Below are positions 55,063 to 64,000 of a stretch of DNA of 64,000 nucleotides, piece after piece. The notes under the pieces are model-generated. The model had not been told where the DNA came from. It worked only from the letters and a program-made list of their open reading frames with translations, and ran no database searches. Every line of letters starts with the position of its first letter. Positions within the stretch are counted from its first letter, which is position 1. The translations under genes were made by a program, and so were the position numbers. The DNA is from Maratus speciosus. Its lineage: Eukaryota > Arthropoda > Arachnida > Araneae > Salticidae. Where the stretch lies: contig OZ010795.1 in assembly GCA_963932465.1 (NCBI GenBank), positions 477,514,806 through 477,578,805 of the forward strand, written 5' to 3'.

Positions 55063-56024
55063 GGGGAGACCGGGGCTAGTTGGCTATAGGGATAAGTTAG
55101 CGCAGTCCTCATAAATCGCCTATTTGTGGATAGAATGCACAACCAGTCAGAGAGTACCTTTCTTCTTGCTTTTTACAATCCTCATTGAAGCTTTGCAGCG
55201 TTACCTACTTGCAGTGGACACTTATTACGATTTTTCTGTTTTTTGCACTCATAAGTAATTTTTTGTTGCTTCATTCTTTTTCTAATTTCTAATACTTATC
55301 TTAATAATTGCGATTTAACTTGTGCAGTTTTTCTTAGTGTATGATTAACTGTACCTACCTCATATGTGATTTACTTGGATTATTTATGCTTAGATGGTTA
55401 CGTGTCCCTTTTGTGAAGAAATTTATTATGGGGCTAGTAAGCACATTGAACACGGAGCAAGTTAGCTCGGTGTCCGGTGTGTGCTGGTAGCTTGAAAAAC
55501 AGCAAAAACCGAGAAAATGGTTACAATGCAAGACTTTGGACACACGAGGCTTGCCCAAACGCAGACATTCGATTTTTTATTTGTGACAACTGAAACTCTG
55601 ATGATGATATCGAGTAAGTTAGAAGTTCTTCAATGTTAATGTTTTACTCTTTATTTTTATGTCTGTATAATTTAGAATTTATATTGTGCGGCGATAACGT
55701 CTTTGTTTAAACTTACTGGTAATAATGAAATTGATTTCTTTTAACTGCGTGTCTTATTTGATTTTCATTTAAATTTTTATAAAGCGCGTGCAAACTTACC
55801 CATTGGTATAGGCAACTTGCCCCGTGACGGGGTAGGTTAGTGCACAATTTTCCTCTTACTTTAGGCTTCCGCTAAACATAAACTACAAAAGCTACAAACT
55901 CGAAACTCCGGGTACTTATAGCCCAATGCCTGTTCTTTAAAAGTACAGTTAAAGTTTCGTAAAAAAACAAAAAATTAATAAAAATCAATAACTAAAAACT
56001 GCGCCTACTAGCCCCGGTCTCCCT
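55063..56024. mobile_element. pogo-type MITE (TA target)
   Basis: Flanked by TA (55061-55062, 56025-56026). Inverted repeats of about 20 bp: GGGGAGACCGGGGCTAGTTGG at the left and the complement of CTACTAGCCCCGGTCTCCC at the right. The interior repeats the motif around 'ggggctagtaagcac', 'gcaagttagctcgg' and 'cccgtgacggggtaggttagtgcac'. No transposase. The end style (GGGGAGA) resembles the pogo-like element at 32177-34199, suggesting the same enzyme class. Confidence 0.75.
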
Positions 56025-56026
56025 TA

Positions 56027-57060
56027 TAGCTACATATACTAGAAAAATATGAATTGGTATACCATAAAAGTTGAAAGAGATATGAGGACTAAATAATATC
56101 AAAAATTGCTCTTCTGTATAACTATTTTTTTTAATCTTATCGTAATCTGTTTATGATGAACTTATTTTGGTACTGAGAATAAAAGTAGTTCATATTTAAA
56201 CTTCATTTGGCATTTCATAAAACTAAATTCAGCGTAGTAATAATCATTTCATTTTACTGTGTAGTTAAAACAAAACTCTTGTTCAAAGTTTAAACTTGGC
56301 ATTGGGTTAAGCGAGTTCCGAAAGGAGGTCGCAAAATTGCAACGCCGTCTTGGTCCGTGCCGCGTTTTTAAAGTTAAATTTTAAAGACACAAGCGGCGTA
56401 TTGAGAGATTCACTCAATGCAAACTCGTCGCGAATCCCATAGTATTTATGTGATTAATTCTAATTAAATTAGCCTGTTTTTAACAATTTGACGTTTATTG
56501 CTTTTATATGGCTACTGGGTATTGCATTACACAAATATATCATTAAAAATTGTTATCTTGGCTTTAAAAGCGGATAGTAGATAGAGTACACTACCCTTAT
56601 CATTAAGGGCTAATATCTCGGCTAATCTCTCGGCTTTTGTTTTCGAAAATCAATATCAACAATGCTTTTATACGTATGTTACGATAGGTACATCTAGCGC
56701 TTCTCAATACCTTTGCTGAACGCCCGTAAATCGAAATTTGTGTATAACGGAAAAATACGCTTTTCTCAAAAACTATGCGACCTAAGCTAATCGCTGTAAT
56801 TTTACTGCAAGCTTTAAGTTAACGTGTACTAACTCTAATTTTTTCATAATTTTAGTTTTAGTAGATTCGGAAATAGATGGAGGGGAGTGGCATATTTTTG
56901 CACTACGACGATATCGCTTAAAATATAATACCGAAAATTAAAAGAAATATATTTTTGAGTTCACAGCATTACGAAACCTTTCACATGATACCCCACACGA
57001 TGTACAAAGAAAAGATTTTTTTTTTTCGTGTAACTTAACTATCCCCACTACATTTTCCCT
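56027..57060. other. Stretch without recognised gene
   Basis: Mixed composition; a slightly GC-richer part at 56290-56440. No domain, no terminal repeats identified. Confidence 0.45.
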
Positions 57061-57129
57061 TAATGTATTTGTGAATGTTTAATAATCTGTTAATATGTGG
57101 GTCAATAGTCTTTATTACATCCCCCAATT

Positions 57130-57245
57130 TGAACTTTCCACGTTCCATAGTTTGCGAGCAAAATGGCTGTGACAGACGGACAGACAGACACAGGAGTGAT
57201 CTTATAATGGTTCCGTTTTTACTTTTTAGGTACAAAACCTTAAAA
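57130..57245 (-). repeat. Fragment of a widespread 'gttccgttttta' repeat
   Basis: The sequence ggacagacagacac followed by ataatggttccgtttttacttttta and ggtacaaaaccttaaaa has the layout of a common arthropod repeat: a CTGT-type microsatellite followed by 'GGGTTCCGTTTTTACC' and its near-palindromic partner. Only this short stretch is recognisable. Confidence 0.4.
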
Positions 57246-57249
57246 AAAG

Positions 57250-57900
57250 ACCTTTTTAGCGATTTCAATTTTTAACTTACTTTCATTCTTTCAATGACTT
57301 GAAAAATGGTTCTTTATTTATGATTAATTTTCGACATGGAACGTTATTGTTTCCTGTGCTTGGGAATGGTGTTTTACTTATGAATAATCGGCGCCATGGG
57401 ACGCAATTATGTTCAATGACTGGGAAAATGCTGCTTTATTTATGAATAATCGATGGCAACGAACTCCGATAATTCTTAAGTTTTAAAGTAGCCTTTACTT
57501 CAATTTGTAAAAAGAAAAAAAATATTTCTATCAAAATTTAAATGTTTGTTATTGAAGTAATGAAAACTTATGTCCTAAAATGAGGAGGTATACATATTAA
57601 TGCGTTTTCAAAGCTTTGTAATTTGCTTTCAATTTCTATAACATCGCTTCTTACACATTACAAAAATTGCTATTGTTTTCAGGCATTTCACTTTTTATAG
57701 AATGCTTTCAATCATTCAAAAAATGGCGTTTTTTTATAATAACATACAAGAAAGAGCAATGATTTTATTTTTTTTTTGGGGGGGGGGGCGGATTTCGCCT
57801 TCTGTAAGCGTGTTTTTCTTAAAAACTTAAAAAATTATTATTTTTTTTTTTTAGGAATTTGAATTTATATCTATTTTTAATCATCAGATTGATGGCGTTA
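57250..57900. repeat. Satellite array, block 6 (last)
   Basis: Two to three diverged monomers (aatgacttgaaaaatggttctttatttatg; aatgactgggaaaatgctgctttattt; gctttgtaatttgctttcaatttctat). Divergence increases to the right. Confidence 0.75.
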
Positions 57901-59009
57901 TATTCATGACAAACTGGCAATGAACGCCGATCACGTTTTTACTGACATAGTAACTTTCATTTTCATTTTCTGAAAAACCATTATTATTAAAAGATAGAAG
58001 GCATTCCAACTATAGAAAATTCTTCGCTTTAAATATGTGTTTCTTAAATTTTATTTTAATGTGATTTTTTTTTAAGTATATATTTATCAAAATACATTGA
58101 ATTAAAATGCGAATACATTATATAATGTCATTCAACGTATTTCATACTATTTTTGCAAAAACAGCATAGTATGATGCTTTCTAAATACTATATAGATATA
58201 ATTTTACATTGACCAATTTCATTTTGAAAAGCGTAAATATAGTTAAAATTCAAATAACCAAGGATGGTTTTTATCTCTTTTATGCTTTAAATTGAAAACT
58301 TGTAGAATTTCCTACATAAGAAAATAAAAAATAACAGAATAAAAAATACATATTTAAAAGTTGTTAATTATATGCTATTTGAGACATACTTTATGAATTT
58401 TTTTTTTTTTAAACTTCGTTCAGAATATATTATATTAAAATATGAGTGTCGGTTTGTATTTCTCAACTCCTCCTTCGAGAATATGGAACACTGTGAGATG
58501 AAAATAGCATCACCAGTTATCCACATGGAATGGACGATGTATAAGATCTGAGAGATTAATATTTCGAATTAGTTTCTGTGATATATATTTTTTAAAACTT
58601 TTAACGAAGTTTCTCTCAAGGTGGCACCTAATTTACTCAACTATTTTGAAAAACAGGAAAGAAAATGGTAAATTATTGAATATCGTTAGCTATTCGAAAA
58701 GGTGAAAATCGTGTTTTTGTTCGTCTGAATTATTTGATTTAACGAATTTTAATTTAAATTCTCTTTTAAAAATGTGAATATTCATAAGACTTGCTTCCGC
58801 ATTTATTAAAATTTTATATATAAAAAAAAGCTGAGAGCTTTTAATCTTACATTAGTAACATTAATACATATAGTATTGATCCCTATGAAGTATTATTTTC
58901 CGTATTTGTTAAAAATGAGTGGGCTGGTATTGAGCATGGAGTACGAACGTAAGTACAGTATACTAGATTAATTTTAACACAATTATTCTAATTGGTAAAT
59001 AAATCATAT
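57901..59009. other. AT-rich stretch, no gene seen
   Basis: No motif or repeat identified. Confidence 0.5.
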
Positions 59010-59181
59010 CAGATGTAAATTTCCAACTAGGCGAAAAATGTCCGGACCAGGATTCGAACCAGGTATCTCTTGGTTGAAGCCGCTATGGTTCAGATGATAG
59101 AGCATTTGTGGATTCAGCCAAGAGATCCCTTGTTCGAATCCAGGTCCGGACATTTTTCGCCCAGTTAGAAATTTACATCTG
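59010..59181 (+). repeat. Palindrome carrying a tRNA-like sequence
   Basis: The left arm (59010-59073) and right arm (about 59117-59181) are reverse complements with few mismatches (cagatgtaaatttccaacta... / ...tagaaatttacatctg). On the plus strand the ~43-bp loop supplies a tRNA-like 5' half with a box A-like tatggttcagatgatagagc (59084-59103), and the right arm supplies box B (ttgttcgaatcc, 59130-59141). The left arm therefore contains the complementary box B as well (ggattcgaacc). Intact tRNA folding is doubtful because the 5' acceptor strand is not complementary to the 3' one. Probably two tRNA-derived SINE heads in inverted orientation. Confidence 0.65.
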
Positions 59182-59587
59182 GAACTTAACTAATTAGACG
59201 CGCAACATCCCCCCCCCCCCCCCGCAGGAAAAATAAACCAAATAAACAAAAAAAACATGAGCTTTTGAATAATGATAAGCTCCCCAATTATTTTTGCAAA
59301 ATTCTCTGGAGACTAATCGAATTTTACTGCCGGTATGCCGGCATTTTCTTATAAAGCCATTCTACTATAATCGCATCAAAATTACCTAATTTACACTATG
59401 CAATTTTCGTAAATTTCAGTACATTTAAATTGTTAACGCTATTTCTTGTTATAATAGTAGTAAATTTAATAAAACTGATTTTATAAATCTTTTCTAAATA
59501 TAGAATTAAATTAGGTTGCTCTTTTCCCCACAAAAAATCAAATGCAACTCACCGGGTTGCTACGCCAGCTACTACAGATGTATTAGG
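59182..59587. other. AT-rich stretch with a C-run
   Basis: Includes a run of about 15 C at 59209-59223. No gene. Confidence 0.5.
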
Positions 59588-59710
59588 TAGATTTTGTAAG
59601 AAATACTACCAATTGCAGTTGTTACCAGTGTGCGACTTTTGAAAAATTCCTTCATAACTTTTCATAATATGACCCCAGGAACCCAAAACCACACCCATCT
59701 AAAAAATTTG

Positions 59711-59741
<31 letters not shown>

Positions 59742-60528
59742 ATGTACTAAATTTTGTCCGCACGATAAAAGTCGCAATTATTCACGGATCGTCTTCAAAC
59801 TCGTTAACAACTTTGAGATGGCTAATATCTCGGCGGGGATTGAAAATGGGCAAAATCGGCCCAAGGGAATGGAAATGGGGAGGGTTAAAATTTTTGAATA
59901 CTGTCTTAATAAGATTCTAATAAAACCAGATCTTACACAACAATGACAGGAAAAAAAATATTTTTCGTTATAGCAGTTGCCAACAATTAAAAAAGAACTA
60001 TAAAATTCTCACCACAGCAATTGCTTTTCTACTGCAAGATTTTCACGTGAAAAAAAAATAAATAGTTTGACGAAGTGAAAACAAATTGAATAATACCTCA
60101 TAAGTTTTCTAGAGCAAGATTTCATCATGAAAACTCAAAATAAAATAAATAGTTTGACGAATTAAAATATATATATATATATTGCGTCATATTAGAAATA
60201 TAATGGACCTCAGCAGGAGAATATGTAACGTCATGTGAGTTTGAAGAAACGTATTAAAACATGATATAAACCCGACTATGGAAATATTAACATATTTTAA
60301 CACTTTGAGGTTCTCTGAATTTGTTTTAGCCATTTTTAAACATATTCCATATACATGTGTGTGTGTATTCGTGTATATTAGAATTTTCACAAAATGTTTA
60401 GCTCCCTAGAGCTCATTCTTTGTGAAGGAACTGGGTTTATCTCTAATCTTGATTTAAGTTTTGTTGTAAATTTAGTACTTAACTTCGAAATCTACCTCCG
60501 CCTGTAGGCCCGAGCCGGCAGAGATTTT
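59588..60528 (+). mobile_element. Dispersed repeat family F3, short copy
   Basis: Matches the copy at 18455-19865 at both ends. 5': gaaatactaccaattgcag ... tatgaccccaggaaccca. 3': agtacttaacttcgaaatct followed by acctccgcctgtaggcccg. It has a (TA)n(TG)n tract at 59712-59742, then 'cgcaattattcacggatcgtc' and the 'gggcaaaatcggcccaag' block also seen near 18720. Internal 'ttttctac/gagcaagattttcacgtgaaa' is duplicated (60035 and 60113). No coding capacity. Confidence 0.65.
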
Positions 60529-61723
60529 TTTTATTAACTGTTTTATAGAGCTCTTTTCTTTGTAATATGGTAGTATAATTGAACATTCTTCTCTTTAAAA
60601 AAGTAATTTTGTTTATAGATATGGCCACTTGTAAAATATTTTACCTTTAGGATAACTTATTTTTATAATAGGATATTCTGTCATGTTATGACAAAATCCT
60701 TCTAAAAATATTTCCCTTAAGAATATTCAGATATCAATCTCAAGTTTTCTATCTGCTATCACTTATGAAAAAAAATTAGAAAATTATTTATAGATTGGCT
60801 GAGTCCGTTTAAATTAACTGTCTAACCTTTATAATGGATTATGTTCTCGTACATTTTTACATGATGTTCAAGAAATATCACATCAAGTACAGCTGGGATG
60901 TCAAATTTTCTTATATATGGGAAAAAACGAGAAAGAAAGGTAGTGTTTTTATAGATAATATTGCAGTTTTGATAAAGCATTTTGATGTAAGCTGATTTTC
61001 AGAAAAGTTTTTTAAAAAGTTTTGACAACTTACTGACAGACGGTAAAGAAACGCATAGAAGATGTTTTACTTTAGTTTAATTGAAATGTGATCCGTTTTT
61101 CAATTTAATACTTTCCACATTCAGAATAGCTTTTTAGCTGATGACTCGAAAATTGAGTGCGTAGAAGTGTTTATGTCTACCCTATATATATAAAATTCTA
61201 ACTAAACGAATTTATGAAACGGATATATGAAACGACTGAAATAAAACGAATTTATGAAACGATTCTTTGAAAAGACTGAATAAACAACTGATTATGTTTC
61301 ACAGCGATGTCTTCTAAAATATGGAATATTTTGCGATGTAATTAACACCAAAAATCCGTATTGATCCGCAGATCTCAAAACTGGTATTAGAATTTTTAAA
61401 TTCGAATTAGTTTTCGAAATATTATTTTTTTTTTCTAATTTTAAATACTTTTCTCTAATGATGGCACCTCAACTTTTAATCATAACAGATATTTTTTTTT
61501 CATATTTTAGAAAACGTTATTATTTTAAACTAATTTGGTCACCAGTTTGGCCTCCCTTAAATGTATGCTAAGAAATGCATCATGTTACTTTTATTCATAA
61601 TTCAATTTGTATTTCATTATCATTTTATTTACTAAAAAACTTTCATTTAAAACTGAAACTTTAAAATAAATGGCTTTCACTTCTTTCTTTTTTTAAAAAC
61701 GAAACGAAAGGATAAAATATAAG
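60529..61723. other. AT-rich stretch, no gene seen
   Basis: A short direct repeat of 'acgaatttatgaaacgatt' occurs at about 61206-61266. Otherwise no feature. Confidence 0.5.
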
Positions 61724-62039
61724 GTACAGATGTCATATACGCAACGGGATACCTAATTGGCGCCAAAATGACGTTATTTTGCCTGACATGGTAACCCGGC
61801 TATTGTTGCTTATTTATTCATAAACGTTTATTTGAATTTATTTTCTTTTTATTTAAAAAAAAATGTTATAAATTGTTATCTTCTATAGTTATTAAACTTT
61901 TTTATTTATTGTTATTTCATTTTAAAAATAACAGAAAATAATTTAAAAATACATATGGAACTGATATTCGAAAATGAGGTTTTCGCCAAATTGTCGTAAA
62001 AAAAAAAATCACGCCAAACCCGGTGCGTATATGACAATG
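61724..62039. mobile_element. Foldback element FB1, second copy
   Basis: The right part (cgaaaatgaggttttcgccaaatt ... ggtgcgtatatgacaatg) is the reverse complement of the left part of the FB1 copy at 27031. The left part (gtacagatgtcatatacgcaacggg) is its partner. Arms are more diverged than in the first copy. Confidence 0.6.
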
Positions 62040-62051
62040 CAACAAATCATG

Positions 62052-62751
62052 ACATTTAATTTCCATTTCAAATCAATTTTTTAATGGTACTACTACTCCC
62101 GTCGACGTGTTTCGCCAAATTATACAAATTGACATAATTTTTTATTTTAAATAACTAAAGAACAAATAAATTAGTATAACATTAACAAAAAGTCGAAATA
62201 AAAATCCCTTAATGGCGTGAACACATGTAACTTCCTTAATGTGACATTTACGATCTACCATTATTGGAATTTAATCTTATAGTTTTGCGAGTGATTTTTG
62301 GTCGATGGGATAACCAAGTAGCACCGTTTTAATTTACCACTCAAAAAATAAAAGAATGCTAACTGTCGAGTAAAAAAAAAAAAAAGCTATTGGCGAGATT
62401 TTCACCCGGCTAACATAAAAGTACCAGGAATTCTTTACGACCATGGTGACTTTTACGTAGTTTTATTCGAAAAAATAATTTTGATTCTTTAATCAAAATG
62501 GAAACCTTTCTTATGAAAAGCAATGGGATCAGCCCGTTGTTTATAGCAGTTACATGACTTGGACTATTATAATATACATAAAATAATGGCGATAGAATAA
62601 TATTTGGCGACTTATCACACCTGTGGCTCGCTAACAGTAAAGTACCAAAATGGCCGCCTGGAATATAAAAAGCAAAGAGATCCACCTGGAACTGTTGATG
62701 ATAGTCACATGACTTAGGCTATTATTATAGAGATTGTTTTCAATTCTAAAA
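62052..62751. repeat. Tandem duplication, unit 1
   Basis: About 700 bp, repeated immediately at 62752-63466. It contains an FB2 copy (62086-62325), then a unit with 'gagattttcacccggctaacataaaagtaccagg' and a shared 91-codon minus-strand open frame (62685-62410). It differs from unit 2 by scattered substitutions and a 9-bp indel (gtcaagcga). Confidence 0.9.
62086..62325. mobile_element. FB2 copy in duplication unit 1
   Basis: Ends GGTACTACTACTCCCGTCGA and, from the right, GGTGCTACTTGGTTATCCCA. The flanks tttttaat and gttttaat are an 8-bp target duplication with one mismatch. The interior matches the copy at 27535 in reverse orientation. Confidence 0.75.
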
Positions 62752-63466
62752 ACATTTAATTTCCATTTCAAATCAATGTTTTAATGGTACTACTACTCCC
62801 GTCGACGTGTTTCGCCAAATTATACAAATTGACATAATTTTTTATTTTAAATAACGAAAGAACAAATAAATTAGTATAACATTAACAAAAAGTCGAAATA
62901 AAAATCCCTTAATTGCATGAACACATGTAACTTCCTTAAAGTCAAGCGAATGTGACATTTACGATCTACCATTATTGGAATTTAATCTTATAGTTTTGCG
63001 AGTGATTTTTGGTCGATGGGATAACCAAGTACCACCGTTTTAATTTACCACTCAAAAAATAAAAGAATGCTAACTGTCGAGTTAAAAAAAAAAAAAAAGC
63101 TATTGGCGAGATTTTCACCCGGCTAACATAAAAGTACCAGGAATTCTTTACGATCATGGCGACTTTTACGTAGTTTTATTCGAAAAAATAATTTTGATTC
63201 TTTAATCAAAATGGAAACCTTTCTTATGAAAAGCAATGGGATCAGCCCGTTGTTTATAGCAGTTGCATGACTTGGACTATTATAATATATATAAAATAAT
63301 GGCGATAGAATAATATTTGGCGACTTATCACACCTGTGGCTCGCTAACATTAAAGTACCAAAATGGCCGCCTGGAATATAAAAAGCAAAGAGATCCACCT
63401 GGAACTGTTGATGATAGTCACATGACTTAGGCTATTATTATAGAGATTGTTTTCAATTCTAAAAAC
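62752..63466. repeat. Tandem duplication, unit 2
   Basis: Second unit, joined without spacer (ttctaaaaacatttaatttcc at the junction; ttctaaaaacagcgaa at the outer end). The matching minus-strand open frame lies at 63398-63123. Confidence 0.9.
62786..63036. mobile_element. FB2 copy in duplication unit 2
   Basis: As in unit 1, but here the 8-bp target duplication is perfect: GTTTTAAT at 62778-62785 and 63037-63044. The duplication unit therefore formed after FB2 inserted. Confidence 0.8.
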
Positions 63467-63662
63467 AGCGAAAAAAATATTTCCTGACAATTAAAATTTT
63501 TTTTTCATGTGACTATTAAAAACAGAAAAAAAACAACTTTAAAATTACTATTAAATGAGTACGTGTTAAAAGCAGGAAATTATGTCTTGAAAATTGTGTT
63601 TACACGTGAATATTAAAAAATAAAGGAAACTTTAAAAAATAAATGCATTAAAATACGTTTAA

Positions 63663-64000
63663 CCCTTTCACGGGCAAGGTAATTATATTCATAAAATCTT
63701 GAAATCAGTGAATGGCACCAGAATTTACAAAGAAATTTGGAAATAGAAAAATGCTTTTGTCTAATTACTTGGGCCACCCAACCAGGACGCCAAATGCGAG
63801 GTTAATGGAAATAATGTCCTGGCGGGGAAAAAGAACCCACCACTATCCAGCTCTACCACAGCCTGAAAACGGACCTGATCAACGGCAACATTAGAACTTA
63901 CTAAAATGAAGCAAAGGCATATTCAAATATGCTAATACATAGCAACTCGTTATGTTACAAAAAAAAAAAAAATACAAAATACGCATGTTTAAGGTAGCCA
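63663..64000. mobile_element. piggyBac-like element, left end only
   Basis: TTAA (63659-63662) followed by CCCTTTCACGGGC, a piggyBac-type terminus like those at 4338 and 15969. The element runs beyond the window, so its right end and any transposase cannot be assessed. A 60-codon open frame at 63712-63894 has no recognisable domain. Confidence 0.4.

Noticed and set aside
59630..59920. 96-codon plus-strand frame
   Set aside because: It lies across F3 repeat sequence and includes translated (TA)n(TG)n microsatellite; not a gene.

Overview
This is eukaryotic, AT-rich, repeat-dense DNA. It is most likely from an arthropod and plausibly a spider or other chelicerate; that is an inference from the mix of repeat families, not a proven identity. 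I see no convincing intact host protein-coding gene. The window is an intergenic or heterochromatin-like landscape of layered mobile elements at different stages of decay, with nested insertions that can be ordered in time.

1-16 kb: a 5S rRNA-like relic; an internally deleted mariner transposase remnant; one copy of a dispersed repeat family called here F1 (microsatellite plus ~150-bp minisatellite); TTAA-flanked piggyBac-type MITEs; a small Helitron with correct A/T flanks and CTAG end; a TA-flanked palindromic MITE; a Penelope-like (PLE) regulatory remnant with a hammerhead-ribozyme-like motif; and an LTR retrotransposon (6370-11972) that keeps gag and part of protease but has no reverse transcriptase or integrase. 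That LTR element contains a tRNA-derived SINE and a piggyBac-type MITE. Then follow a THAP-like exon fragment, a PLE GIY-YIG endonuclease fragment, and a 764-bp inverted repeat.

16-34 kb: a second F1 copy on the minus strand; two Tc1-like transposons (one ruined, one nearly complete with 27-bp perfect inverted repeats, one stop and one frameshift); a third dispersed family (F3); a possible solo LTR; two foldback families (FB1, FB2; FB2 makes 8-bp target duplications); a second tRNA-derived SINE; two near-complete F1 copies in tandem; and a pogo-like transposon whose transposase tail has a PHD-finger-like pattern.

34.6-57.9 kb: a satellite array of ~275-285-bp monomers with a locally visible ~651-bp higher-order unit. 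It has been split by successive insertions: a PLE 3' end, a piggyBac element (40014-42308), a non-LTR retrotransposon with RNase H (42595-53511), a foldback element and a pogo-type MITE. The non-LTR element is itself interrupted by three tandem copies of a second minisatellite-bearing element (F2) with about 9, 5 and 19 monomers, separated by duplicated pieces of the host retrotransposon's ORF2.

58-64 kb: a tRNA-bearing palindrome, a second F3 copy, further FB1 and FB2 copies, a ~700-bp tandem duplication, and the left end of another piggyBac-like element running out of the window.

Most notable pattern: F1 and F2 share one plan. Each has a 5' terminal hairpin whose left arm is repeated inverted near the 3' end, then a tetranucleotide microsatellite, then ~150-bp minisatellite monomers that look distantly related between the families. 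This resembles Helentron-associated non-autonomous elements (HINEs).
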